This document shows, piece after piece, positions 10,585-22,183 of a stretch of DNA of 64,000 nt. Numbering within the stretch: position 1 is the first letter of the stretch; every line of letters starts with the position of its first letter. The stretch is from the NCBI GenBank assembly GCA_039583875.1, contig CM077166.1, positions 85,124,564-85,188,563 on the forward strand, in the 5' to 3' direction. Position numbers and translations under genes: made by a program. The notes below the pieces were generated by a model. The model was not told the origin of the DNA. It did not search any database and saw only the letters and a list, made by a program, of their open reading frames with translations. The DNA comes from Platanthera guangdongensis. Lineage: Eukaryota > Streptophyta > Magnoliopsida > Asparagales > Orchidaceae.

Positions 10585-10712
10585 CGTTTTTCTTTTGATT
10601 TCATGCTCATCGCCTGCGCAGGATGTTAAGGCCGCATTCCCGTTATATTTATTTCGAAAATTCCACCAAGCCCTCTTGGACGATACCGTCGGGCTCGCAT
10701 TTGTAGAGAGAG
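10585..10712 (-). repeat. 5S rDNA spacer fragment (left piece)
   Basis: It matches the spacer found at about 28,140, 28,890, 29,670 and 42,640 (CTTTTGATTTCATGCTCATC, then CGCCTGCGCAGGATGTTAA and TTGTAGAGAGAG). The unit resumes at 16,255 and again at 27,520 after elements B and C are removed. Confidence 0.85.
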
Positions 10713-12060
10713 TGATGACGACGTTGTCCTGCCATTTGCTCGTGATGATCATGACTGTTTGATTGGTGGCGATGATGTTCCTCCATTTGTTCGTGATGGC
10801 GTTGTATAGGGTGCTGACGAGTTCTTTGGCGAGCTCCATGGCAATGCCGGGTCCATGCATTATGTTGATCGTCACCGCAACCGTACGTTTGAAGACTCAG
10901 ATGGATGATGCCGCAACAATAATTTCGATGCACGCCATCGACGCTACAACGCCATCGTCCGTGACAATTATTTTGCTACAACATCATCGCCGCTACAACG
11001 CCATCGCCGCGACAATAATCTAATAATTATAATAAAATATTATATTTATTAATTTCCTTGATGCATTGTTTTAATTTGAGAGTTTATATTTCTTGCATTT
11101 AGTTATTGTATTTGTTATGCCATGTTTATGATGGGTGTATATAACCATCATGTATTTATTTTATTTGAATGGAGGAGATTGTGTAGTGTAGGCTATAAAA
11201 GGCCATGTTTATGAAGGATTTAGAAGAAGGAAGAATGAAAAGAAAAACCTAGAATTCAAGCTTTGAATTTTCCCCCTCTTTCCTCTTTCACTCTAAGGCA
11301 AATTTCGGCCCCTCCTTGTTTCTCCTCCTCTCTTGGCCGCCGGACTTATCTTCTTCCCCTCTCCACCCTCCTCTCTTCTTCTCCACAAAATCCTTTCTCC
11401 ACTACAAGCAACAAATCAAAGAACTCCTCCCCTTGAAGAATTTGGCAAACATCCTTTGCCCGTCCTTGGGTGATTTCGGTCAAGGACAACAACTCCGGCG
11501 ACGACGAACCTTCTCCGGCATGAAGCAAGGAAGACGGACGCGTTTCTCTCCGTTCTTTGGCGAAACACTTTTTCATGAGAATCATCTATTCCAATTGGGG
11601 TAACAAAAATTACTACTCTTGTGTGATTCCCTCTTAGATAGATCTTGTGGTGGTTTTCTTTCGCGTTGCTTGCAAACTTTTGAATTCGTTGTGGTTTTGA
11701 TCTGAACGATATTGTTATCTTCTTTTGATCTATTTTAAGTTTCGTGAGTATTGGCGGACCTCGTTTTCTTTTTATTGGGAGAGATCTACCATTTCCGAAT
11801 CGTTTATTTTTTTGTGGATCTCTTTTGGTACAACACACGCTCGAACAGATCAGTTCGATCCATTTCGCTTGAGAGAATATTGGTTCATCACCTCTATTTG
11901 ATCTCTAAGAGTGTAGCGAACCCGTGCGTTAGCAATAGATTGATATTATTGTGAATCGGGTGTGCTGCATTTAAATTGTGCGAGCGTAGAATTGGAAAGA
12001 GTGAGAACAATTCAGTGTCCTTTGTCCGTTGCGATTCGTCAGGAGACATTGCCTGCATCA
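10713..12060 (+). repeat. 5' LTR of element B
   Basis: It starts TGATGACGACG and ends GCCTGCATCA. A tandem CGCCGCTACAACGCCATC-type array is at about 10,940-11,020. The TATA box CTATAAAA is at 11,193-11,200. A pyrimidine-rich leader follows. Confidence 0.9.
11193..11200 (+). promoter_or_regulatory. TATA box in 5' LTR of element B
   Basis: CTATAAAA within GGCTATAAAAGGCC, repeated at the matching place in the 3' LTR (15,362-15,369). It is the probable Pol II promoter that starts the R region. Confidence 0.65.
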
Positions 12061-12063
12061 ATT

Positions 12064-12074
12064 TGGTATCAGAG
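12064..12074 (+). other. Primer-binding site of element B (tRNA-iMet)
   Basis: TGGTATCAGAG lies three bases after the LTR end. Confidence 0.85.
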
Positions 12075-12414
12075 TCAGGTTCATGTCAATTTCTTAATTG
12101 GCACCGTCCACCTTTTCTTAGGACGCCGACACAAACTTGTCTTGCATGTTTATTTGTCAAAAAAGTACAAAATTTTTTTTCTTCTGGTCTACAAATAGCG
12201 GCCTAAATTTTTATTTTTCTTCAAAAAAATTAAAAAAAATTATTTAATAATCTGCTATTTATTTTCTGCAAGAAAATACAAAAAAATATATTTATTGACT
12301 TAGTGGTTTAGCGAGAACAATTCCATCTGTTACAATTTTATAGGATCAGAGTCATTATTCCACTGCATGTGCACCAGATTCGAGTAGAAAATTTTTTGTC
12401 ACGTCACCACTAAA

Positions 12415-14092
12415 ATGGCCCATGACATTAACGATTCCCGATTCAAATCTTCTGGATCCATGTCAAATGTTAGAAAACCAGTTCATTCACCTATAATGGG
12501 TGAAATTAGGGACTTGCTTAGACAATTAACGGTTAAACAAGAGATACCACCATCCCCTAGGCAGCCCTACCATCATCAGGATCGTCGCCCTGAGCGAGAG
12601 GTTTACATATCTAGGTCGTCTAGGAGCGTTGCTCCCACCTACGATGGGTTGGGGGGTCCTCAGATCTTCCTTAATTGGGTTGTTGAGATGGATACGTTAT
12701 TTCGAGTGTCTTTGTCTATGGGACATCTACAAGGTCACATTGGCGAGCAAGCAGTTAATGGGTCGAGCACAGACTTTTTGGTTCAACGAGAAAAGACGTA
12801 TTGGGTCTTCTATAGGTTGGCCGATCATGAAGATCCTCCTCACCGATCAGTATGCTCCTGCATGGATGTTTGATGAAGTGGCTACATTACGCCAGGGCAC
12901 TAGACCCGTATCTGATGATAGGAGTGACATAGTCCCTCAGGATAGACCCTTTCTCCAGGTTGGTAGAGCTACCCATAACATACCTGCACCCACCAATGAA
13001 GGAAAGGAAAAGGTGAGGTCCCCTATCCCTAGTTCTGTACAAGTGACTGCTAGGACTGCCATGAGTCCGCAGGGTCAGAGTAGTCCTATTTGTAGGAGCA
13101 GACAAATAATTACGACATGTGAGTTTAGTGACGTATCTGATCATGGCTCTATTATGCGTCCTATTCCGATTACGCCCATAGTCCTATTTTAGTCTCCCCC
13201 TAAGCTGCCTGATCTAGTCGTTGACTCTCCTGATGAGTCTGCGGTAGTGTCTAAGACTGAGCCCGCCACTGAGGGAGAGGCTGACTTAACTGATGAGCTT
13301 AGTGACGATGAGGAGTTTGGTTACCCTAGTGACATGGAAGAGGAACTCCCCTCTGAAGTGTCACCCCATGGGATTACTCAATCTACCCTAGACTTTATTC
13401 ATAATCCCTCACCTATGGTAGCTGAGGAATATTCTGATGATTTTATGTCAGTAGATGTACCTACGGTGTTGGAAGATTTACCTTATGAGGGAAGGTTATT
13501 TTTGGATGACTTTAGCGCTGAGAACCTGAAAGATGTTTCTTTGATATTATCATCATTGCCTGAAACTCAATATGAATTAGAAATTTTGTCGGGTTCGATT
13601 TTGCCCATTTCTGAGACCTTTACTGATTCTGATTTGGATGACGTATCAAGTGTGTTGGAAGAATTTCCTAGCGAGGGAGTTGTACTTTTGGATGACGTTA
13701 TTGATGTAGACCCGAATGAGCGTCCTTTGATGTTGTCTCCATTGCCTGAAGTTCAAGATGATTTTGATTCTCTCCCGGGTGTGATTTTATCGACCCTCCC
13801 TCCTGCTCCATTGACCCAACTAGCACATATTTTAGGACACGAAATTGTTATATCTAGTCCAAGCCATTTGACATTGTCTACGTTTTTAACCCCTTCGTTG
13901 GGCATGTCTCGTAAAATATGTATTAGTGAGTTGATAGAATATGTGTTCAGTCTCGACACAATTTTTTGTAGTTTTGTATCCTTCAGACTTCCTATGAATA
14001 ATCAATTCTCTGATTTTATGTTTACGATGAGGTCGTCTGTTGTGCCCATGTCAGATTTCGTGACGACTGTTCCCATTTTTTTCGTCCGCTAA
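12415..14092 (+). pseudogene. gag with acidic repeat extension, element B
   Basis: The first frame (12,415 on) gives a Gag start with APTYDGLGGPQIFLNWVVEMDTLF. After a frameshift near 12,700 the next frame continues YKVTLASKQLMGRAQTFWF, as in gypsy capsid domains. This frame runs to 14,092 with one TAG at 13,190-13,192. The part after the stop is about 280 residues and very acidic (DELSDDEEFGY, DMEEELPSE). It contains a tandem duplication with a 62-residue period: VLEDLPYEGRLFLDD pairs with VLEEFPSEGVVLLDD, and LSSLPETQYELEILSG with LSPLPEVQDDFDSLPG. I know no family for the extension. It occupies the place where protease and RT would be. Confidence 0.7.
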
Positions 14093-14190
14093 ACTTTCAA
14101 TATAATTTAAATTGATTAAACCATTTAGTACCGGAGCCACCTGATTTAGTTCCGTTACCTCCAACGTATAAATAATGTGATTTTGCATAA

Positions 14191-14520
14191 GAATTCGCTC
14201 TCCAAATTCACAATTTACATAAGCACATTCATGAAACATTAGTTTCCCAACATGGGTTTTATAAATCTCATGCTAACGTACATAGAAGAGTGTCTCACTT
14301 TAATGTTGATGATTTGGTCTTAGCGCTTCTCATCCCTGAACGGTTGCCTTCGGGCTCCATGAAAAAGTTAGAGAATCGGCGAGCTAGACCTTTTCGAATT
14401 TTAAAGAGGTTAGGAGAAAATGCATATCTTTTGGAGATACCCACTGATTGGGGTATGTACCCCATTTTTAATGTTTCGTATTTAACGACTTATGTTTCTC
14501 CACCAATAGAATTATCTGCC
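14191..14520 (+). pseudogene. Integrase C-terminal remnant, element B
   Basis: After a stop at 14,188 the frame reads QIHNLHKHIHETL, YKSHANVHRRVSHFNVDDLVL, then PERLPSGSMKKLENRRARPF, LKRLGENAYLLEIP and PIFNVSYLTTYV. This is the conserved GPF/Y-type tail of gypsy integrase, with GPF changed to RPF. The catalytic core and everything upstream are missing. The open frame continues to 15,192 into the LTR by chance. Confidence 0.75.
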
Positions 14521-14819
14521 TCTCTGTTTATTTCGTCCACTATGTTTTCTAATGGATCGAGGGATGAGCTGGTTCCTGGATCGCTCTCTCGTACGGTTTC
14601 CACTGGAGGTATGTTGAATGTTGATGTTGAAATCTTTTCACCTTCTTTGACTAATGTTTTTCCAAGGTTCCCGAAGACCTTCTTTTTACCTGACAGGTGC
14701 TATTTGATGTGGCATGATCACACTACTACAACTTGGATTATGGGGTCAGATTTGCCCCATGATGCTGTTGCTTTCGACTGTTCTCCCCTCACGAGCCACT
14801 CATCGGTGATGAGTAATTT

Positions 14820-14834
14820 TGAGTGGGGGAGGAT
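14820..14834 (+). other. Polypurine tract of element B
   Basis: TGAGTGGGGGAGGAT directly precedes the 3' LTR. Confidence 0.75.
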
Positions 14835-16254
14835 TGATGGTGACGTTGTACCTCCATTTGCTAGTGATGATCATGACCGCTTGATTGGTTGCGATGATGT
14901 CCCACCATTTGTTCGTGATGACGTTGCAGATGGTGCTGACGAGTTCTTTGGCGAGCTCCATGGCGATGTCGGGTCCATGCATTATGTTGATTGTCGCCGC
15001 AACCATACGTATGAAGACTCGGATGGACGATGCCGCAACAATAATATTGATGCATGCCATCACCGCTACAACACCATCGCCGTGATAATTATTTTACTAC
15101 AACACCATCGCCGATACAATGCCATCGTCGCGATAATAATTTTGCTACAACGCCGTCGCCGCTACAACGTCATTGCCGCGACAATAATCTAATAATTATA
15201 ATATTATATTATATTTATTAATTTCCTTGTTGCATTGTTTTAATTTGAGAGTTTTTATTTCATGCATTTAGCTATTGTATTTGTTATGTCATGTTTATGA
15301 TGGGTGCATATAACCCTCATTTATTTATTTTATTTGAATGGAGAAGATTGAGTGGTGTAGGCTATAAAAGGCCATGTTTATGAAGGATTTAGAAGAAGGA
15401 AGAATGAAAAGAAAAACCTAGAATTTAAGCTTTGAATTTTCCCCTTCTTTCCTATTTCCCTCTAAGGAAAATTTTGGCCCCTCCTTATTTTTCCTCCTCT
15501 CTTGGCCGCCGGCTTTATCTTCTTCCCCTCTCCTCCCTCCTCTCTTCTTCTCCACAAAATCTTTTCTCCTCTCAACTACGAGCAATAAATCAAAGAACTC
15601 CCCCCTTGAAAAATTCGGCCAACATCATTTTCGCTCCTTGGGTGATTTCGTCAAGGACAACAACTCCGACGACGACGAACCTTCTCCGGCATGAAGCAAG
15701 GAAGGCAGACGAGTTTCTCTCCGTTTGGCGTGACTCCGGCGGAGCCGTGGAAGAGCGAATCACTTTTTTATCGGAATCATCTATTCCGATTGGGGTAACA
15801 AAAATTACTACTCTTATGTGATTCCCTCTTAGATAGATCTTGTGGTGGTTTTCTTTGGCGTTGCTTGTGAACTTTTGAATTTGTCGTGGTTTTGATCCGA
15901 ACGATATTGTTATCTTCTTTTGATCTATTTTAAGTTCGTGAGTATTGGCGGACCTCATTTTCTTTTTGTTGGGAGAGATCTACCATTTCCGAATCGTTTA
16001 TTTTTTTGTGGATCTCTTTTAGTACAACACACGCTCGAACGGATCGGTTCGATCCATTTCACTTGAGAGAATATTGGTTCATCGCCTTTGTTTGATCTCT
16101 AAGGGTGTAGCGAACCCGTGCGTTAGCATTAGATTGATATTATTGTGAATCAGGTGTGCTGCGTTTAAATTGTGCGAGCGTAGAATTGGAATGAGTGATA
16201 ACAATTCGGTGTCCTTTGTCCATTGTGATTCGTTAGGAAACATAGCCTGCATCA
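14835..16254 (+). repeat. 3' LTR of element B
   Basis: Partner of 10,713-12,060. It is about 72 bp longer, largely because the CTACAACGCCATCGCC-type tandem array at about 15,060-15,185 has more units. Confidence 0.9.
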
Positions 16255-16299
16255 GAGTGTGCGTTCGTCGCAGGTAAAAATGTCCATTCATGCAGCCGG
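16255..16299 (-). repeat. 5S rDNA spacer fragment (middle piece)
   Basis: It matches the spacer just downstream of other 5S genes (CGCAGGTAAAAATG, CATTCATGCAGCC). It is stranded between elements B and C and ends with the TSD GCCGG. Confidence 0.85.
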
Positions 16300-17954
16300 T
16301 GTCACAACCCGCATTTTCCCAGCATTTAAAGCACTATCAGAGTAGGGGAAACTACGCATTGTGATGCCACGTCACGTAGGGGACATCTACTGACGTTAAG
16401 GCAACTCATCGTCTCTCGCAACTTATAGAAATCGTTTTTTTTAAACTCAAAATGATCCAAATATAATTTATGCACAATATGCGAAGCCGTGTCCCTCGGC
16501 TAGGTGGATCAACTAGTCCACGGTTTGAAAATATAGTTTTACGCAGTGGAAAAATACTTAATTTATTCATTTGGTGACCTAAATGCTCGTGTAGACCAAG
16601 TGAGGTGCACCATGCAGTATCAGATGTCTAGATTTACTGTACATAAAAGTAGATTTATCATGCGCAGAAAGTAATGAGGTTAACATTTCAAATTATGGTA
16701 TGCAATGCTCCAACTGCCTTAGCATATCTAAGCAAGGGGGCTCCCAAGCCAAGCCATAACTAATCGTTCCAGAACAAGTGTCCAAAAGCAATCAAAGAGT
16801 AGCAGCAGTAAGGTAGCAGAAAGTTTAACAAAGCGGCACCATGGGCGTCAACACCTGACACGAACCCATGGGTCGGCAAGCTCATAGGAAACCCTACCCC
16901 AAGAGGGTCAGAAAACAGCAACTGACGCAGCTCCCCACTAACACCTGCTATAGTCCAGAACCTGAGGCATTCAAAGAAAGAACACCTCAGAAACAAGTTA
17001 CAAACGACGAAGAAAAACAGGAAAGTAAGCAAACCTCCGCGAGACCGGAGGGAAACATTAGCTGCAAGGGTCAGGTTAAACAAAACTAGTCATATCTAGC
17101 AATAAAAATCAATCGGAAAAGAGCCCGCCAAAAGATGAGTGGAGACGGACAAAATCAAACTCACCACAGACAAATAACATTCATTTGAGATCATTAATCT
17201 TATTCAAATTAAAGAGACTGATCAGCTCATCAGAAAACAAAAGAGAAACTGTGCGGGGATAATACCATCACACATCGTCACAGCCCTCAGAGCATCGCAC
17301 CGGTGGCACCGCCAACATCGTGTACAACCTCCAACAGATTTATCATTTTAAAAGAGCATCGCACCGGTGGCACCGCCAACATCGTGTACGACCTCCAACA
17401 GACTTATCATTTTCTGACTCAACAAAGGCAAGAGATAAGGCCTACCAGATAATAATTTAGGATTTTAAGAAACAAGATATGATATTGTAATGAGAAAGGG
17501 CTAAACGAACAAAAAAGAACTTAACATTTGAAAACTCGCTAGGAGCATAAAGGAGAAAAAAGAAAACGTAACAAAAGGGAGAAGAGCAAGATCACCACTT
17601 GCCTCAACCACCCGAAACCGCACTTCGGAAGGCACCACGACGCAGATCGGCCCTAGCGAAGGCGAGAAAAAGAAATATACAACATTAAGGTCGAAAAGGA
17701 AGATTAGGGCCAAAAACCCTAACGGAGAAATTCCATGAAAGTAGAAATACTCACCACGACTGCGTAGATCTCGGCGAGAACTTTCCGAATCTATGCTCGG
17801 CTCGCGATTCCGAGCACCGGAGCTCCGTCGGCGGCGGTCGGAAGGCTCCCGAGAAAAAGGAATTCGCTGCACTGCTTCGGCCGAAAAGAACAGGGGAAAG
17901 GAAATGGGGGGCTCGTTTCTTGCTTCGGGAGGAGAAAAAAACCTTATAGTATAT

Positions 17955-17988
<34 letters not shown>

Positions 17989-18630
17989 AAATTTTATAAA
18001 GGTTTAAAACCAAAGAAAAAATAAGGATGGCTCGGAGATCTCTGAGCTGAGCTCGGAGATCTCTGAGCTGAGCTCGGAGATCTCTGAGCTCGGAGATCTC
18101 TGAGCTCGGAGATCTCTGAGCTCGGAGATCTCTGAGCTCCGCTCGGAGATCTCTGAGCGCAGAAAATCTAAAAAGGGGAAATTTAGTTAAAATTTCTATA
18201 CTATTACGAATACCCAAACGCGCGCCAAAACGGACGAAATTCGCGTCCCAGGCGAATGTCGACACTACGAACCCAACGACGAAGTCGGAATCAAAATCCG
18301 ACGCACCGAACTCGAGTTATGGCCTAACGAAGTTACAGTAATTTTTTTAATTATCCGAATTTCAAACGTGGGCCGAGACTCCAAAAAAAAACAAAGCTCG
18401 GATTGCGACGAAACTCGACGAGCAAGTCAGAAATTATATAACTCAGCTTCCCGATGTAAAAGAAATTTCGGTTCCGACGCATATCCCAAAATCTAGCCGG
18501 TCAAACCTAACGGACGCCAAAAAAGCACAAACGGCGTCGCACCGTCAACTCACGGACACGTAACGCCCTTCCGCTATTATGACGTCAGCAGACAAAAGAA
18601 TAATAATAGGAAAAAACCGGGGGCGTTACA
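16300..18630 (-). repeat. 3' LTR of element C
   Basis: Near-identical to 25,209-27,519. Notable parts are a direct duplication of about 61 bp with the core GAGCATCGCACCGGTGGCACC (17,289-17,410), an ATT microsatellite with TATA-like sequence (17,945-17,990), and seven units of a GCTCGGAGATCTCTGAGCT repeat. The long open frame at 17,501-18,265 is an LTR artefact. Confidence 0.92.
18027..18165. repeat. Array of GCTCGGAGATCTCTGAGCT in U3 of element C
   Basis: Seven copies of GGAGATCTCTGAGC at 16-22 bp spacing. Each is close to palindromic around GAGATCTC. The matching array in the other LTR (26,933-27,048) has six. It lies just upstream of the TATA-like stretch on the minus strand. Confidence 0.85.
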
Positions 18631-18646
18631 ACCACTCCCCCTAAAA
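18631..18646 (-). other. Polypurine tract of element C
   Basis: The coding strand reads TTTTAGGGGGAGTGGT before the 3' LTR. It is preceded by the dyad GTTTCGGGACGAAAC, a module that also occurs near the 3' end of D and, altered, of E. Confidence 0.8.
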
Positions 18647-18736
18647 GAAAGTTTCGTCCCGAAACTTGACGTACGAACAGAAAACATTATCGGGGCAAAA
18701 TATACGGTGCAGGAAGAAGAGTTTCACCTGGGATAA

Positions 18737-21700
18737 TTAAATGAAGAGGTGCGGATGAGACTCCCGCATAGCTGAGTCCAACTCCCATGTCGCGCTCTCG
18801 ACGTCATGATTTCGCCAGAGAACTTTTACCATGGGAAAGGATTTCCTCCGCAACACACGCTCCTGAGTCTCTAGAATACGGACAGGTTCCTCAACATAAG
18901 ACAAATTGGGCTGAATCTGAGGCACCAAATCGAGGACTTGACGATTGCTGCGGACACACTTCCTCAACTGACTCACATGACACACATCATGGACGCCAGG
19001 GAAGGTAGCAGGTAACTCTAATCTATAAGTAGACACTCCGATGCGCTCAGCGACCTGAAATGGCCCAACATATCTGGGATCCAACTTGTGGTTCTTCCCA
19101 AATCTTTTAACGCCTGGCACCGGAGAGACATTCAGAAAAACACTGCTCCCAACCTCAAACTCCAGATCTGCCCTTCTTTGATTGGCATACTTTTCATACC
19201 GCTCCTGAGCAACGCGGAGCTTCTCCCGAATATTAGTCACCGCCTCTTCCATTTCCACCAAAGCTTCTGGACCTAACAACGGTCTCTCACCGACTTCGGC
19301 CCAAAATAAGGGAGTTCTGCAGCGCCTCCCATACCATGCTTCAAAAGGTGCCATCTGTAGGCTCTCTTGGTAACTGTTATTATATGCAAACTCCATCAAT
19401 CTCAAGCGCTGATCCCATGCGCCACCATGATCCAGAATATAACACCTGATCATGTCCTCCACGATCTGATTCACTCTCTCCGTCTGACCATTTGTCTGTG
19501 GATGATAAGCGGTAGAATACCGGAGGTCGGTGCCCAAAGCTCCATGCAAGCTCTTCCAAAAACGCGACATATATCTTGAGTCCCGATCTGACACAATGTT
19601 TACAGGCACGCCATGCAATCTAATGACCTCATCCACATACAACTCTGCAATCTTCTCCATCGAATAGCCAACCTTGAAGGGAACGAAATGGGCACACTTC
19701 GTCAACCGGTCCACTATGACCCAAACAGAATCATGTCCACGAGGGGACCTCGGTAATCCGGTAATGAAGTCCATCGAGATACTCTCCCATTTCCACATGG
19801 GAACTTCCAAAGGGGTCAATTTTCCTCCAGGCCTGCCATGATCGGCCTTCACCCGCTTGCACGTGAAGCACTCCGATACAAATTTGGCGATGTCATTCTT
19901 CATGCCCGACCACCACACGATTTGCTTCAGATCTCTATACATCTTGGTGGAACCCGGGTGGTAAGCCACGCTAGATCCGTGAGCTTCGTTGCAAATCATC
20001 ACTCAAATATCTCCCACCGCCGGAATACAGAATCTACCTCTATACAAGAGGGTGTCAAGCTCATCAATAGAGAAATCAGATAATTCTCCTTTCTTGGTCC
20101 TAGCTCGCAAGTGCTGCAAATCCGGGTCATCCTTCTGATGCAATCTCGTCAGAGAAATCCAAGAAGGCACCTCGGCTTCCCAGCCAGAGGGCTCGCCACG
20201 GCTCGCCACGGAAATATCCATCAAAAGAAACTCCTCAACCAAGGCTCGAACCGATAGATTAAATATCTGAGCCGTCTTCCTACTCAAAGCATCGGCCACC
20301 ACATTGGCCTTACCAGGATGATAGAGGATGTCCACTTCATAATCAGCCACATACTCCAACCACCGACGCTGGCGCAAATTCAGCTCCTTTTGTGTGAATA
20401 CATACTTCAGACTTTTATGATCTGTATAAATCTTACACACGGCGCCATATAATAAATGCCTCCACAGCTTCAGGGCATAGATCACTGCCGCAAACTCCAA
20501 ATCATGAGTAGGGTAGTTCTTCTCATGAACCTTCAATTGCCTAGATCCATAGGCGATCACCTTCCCCTCCTGCATCAAAACACAACCAAGTCCAATGTGT
20601 GAAGCATCAACATACACCGCATACTCCACTCCCTCAATAGGCAGAATTAGAATTGGGGCAGTGCACAACCTTCTCTTCAACTCTTGGAAAGCCTCCTCAC
20701 ACTTATCACTCCAAATGAAGGCGACATTCTTTTGCGTCAGACGCGTCATCGGAGCGGACAGCGTGGAGAAACCTTACACAAATCTCCTATAGTATCCAGC
20801 CAAGCCCAAGAAACTTCTGATCTCCTTTGGTGTAGAAGGTCTCTTCCAATCCATCACCGCTGAAATCTTGGCTGGATCAACAGAGATTCCATCCTTGCTC
20901 ACCACATGTCCTAAGAAGGACACCCGAGACAGCCAAAACTCGCACTTGCTAAGCTTAGCATACAGCTTATGCTCTCTTAGGACAGACAGAACCAACCGCA
21001 AATGATGGGCATGCTCCTCATCGCTGCGAGAATAGACGAGGACGTCGTCGACGAAGACGACCACAAAACGATCAAGAAAATCCTTGAACACACGGTTCAT
21101 CAGATCCATGAACGCAGAAGGCGCGTTAGTCAAACCGAAGGATAACACGAGGAACTCAAAATGTCCGTGTCGGGATCTAAAAGCTGTCAGAGGAATGTCT
21201 GACTCACGAACCCTCGTCTGGTGGTAGCCTGAACGGAGATCAATCTTCGAGAACCTGATGCACCCACGCAGCTGGTCGAACAAATCGTCAATCCGCGGCA
21301 AAGGATATCTATTCTTGATAGTCACCTTGTTTAGCCCTCGGTAATCGATACACAACCTCATGGAACCGTCCTTCTTTTTCACAAAGAGAACAGGAGCGGC
21401 CCATGGAGAAGTACTCGGTCTAATGAAACCACACTCCAGCAGCTCATCCAACTGAACACGTAATTCTTCTAACTCACGTGGCGCCATGCGGTACGGTGCC
21501 TTAGCAATGGGCCGGGTGCCTGGCTCGAGGTCTATAGAAAACTCCACCTCTCTTTCGGGGGGGGGGAGTCCAAAAAGCTTATCAGGAAAAACATCAGGAA
21601 ACTCTCGCACCACCGGGATGCCCTCCACAGCTGGCTCAACACGAGAAGCTTCCAATGCACTGATAGAAACCAAGAAACCCTCACAACCAGATGCTAAAGC

Positions 21701-22104
21701 TCGGTGGGCACGTACCGTGGATATGATTGGAGATCCCTTTCGAGGAAGGCCATAAACACTCAATGGACGACCGTCTCCCAACTTGAAATCTAACCGCTTC
21801 TCCTTGCACTTGATCACGGCATCAAATTTGGACAACCAATCCATTCCAAGAATCACATCGAAGTCTGCCAAATCCAGCATCTTTAAATCTGCTAGAACTT
21901 GGACACCACCCAAGGAAATGGGGCACTCCCGGATACCCCGATCTGACGTAACCTGTTCTCCAGATGGAAACTTAACAGACAAGGCATCATCCAACCGATC
22001 AACAGGCCATCGGTGCCTGTCAACAAAACTCTGAGCGACAAAGGAGTGAGAAGCTCCCGAATCAAATAGGACACGCGCCCACTTATTTCTCACCTTGAAT
22101 TCAC
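18737..22104 (-). pseudogene. pol of element C: protease, RT, RNase H, integrase, chromodomain tail
   Basis: Protease: [11 protein letters not shown] (about 22,060). [23 protein letters not shown], the intact polymerase box [13 protein letters not shown], and [13 protein letters not shown]. RNase [17 protein letters not shown] and [18 protein letters not shown]. Integrase: an HHCC zinc finger (EAHGSSVAYH, CFTCKRVK), then DDE-core strings [17 protein letters not shown] and TNGQTERVNQ. The C-terminus, RVLRRKSFPMVKVLWRNHD to MRESHPHLFI, is chromodomain-like. All catalytic Asp/Glu appear present. Two in-frame stops break it: TAA after YYRRFV (about 20,770) and TGA after AVGDI (about 20,003). Both fit C-to-T changes of Gln and Arg codons. 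Only those two changes inactivate an otherwise full-length frame of about 1,120 codons. Confidence 0.92.
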
Positions 22105-22183
22105 CTAAGCAAGTATGCATCCCCAAACAACTAGTAAGCTAAAACAAGAAGGAAGGGAACAAGCTAGGAAGAAGGAGACTGAC
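22105..22183 (-). other. Candidate gag-pol intron, element C
   Basis: The Gag frame reads AHVISG and meets a donor, CTG/GTCAGT. The acceptor is TGCTTAG/GT. Removing 79 nt joins gag (phase 1) in frame to [16 protein letters not shown] of protease. Without splicing, Gag ends after GQSPSS. The donor is not ideal and the length is near the plant minimum, but the place and phase match D. Confidence 0.55.

Larger units (their letters stand above)
10713..16254 (+). mobile_element. Non-autonomous Ty3/gypsy element B
   Basis: Two LTRs (1,348 and 1,420 bp) start TGATG and end CATCA. A tRNA-Met primer site follows the left LTR and a polypurine tract precedes the right one. The flanks are GAGAG and GAGTG, an imperfect 5-bp TSD, and the outside sequence on both sides is one 5S spacer. 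The interior holds a gag frame with a long acidic extension and only the C-terminal piece of an integrase. Protease, RT and RNase H are absent. The two LTRs differ more than those of C or D, so B is probably older. Confidence 0.88.

Noticed and set aside
14290..15192. A 300-residue protein gene in element B
   Set aside because: Only the first part (to about 14,520) is integrase-like. The rest runs into the LTR and its low-complexity arrays.
17501..18265. 254-codon open frame in the 3' LTR of element C
   Set aside because: It reads through tandem GAGATCTC units and an ATT microsatellite, is altered in the sister LTR and matches no protein family.
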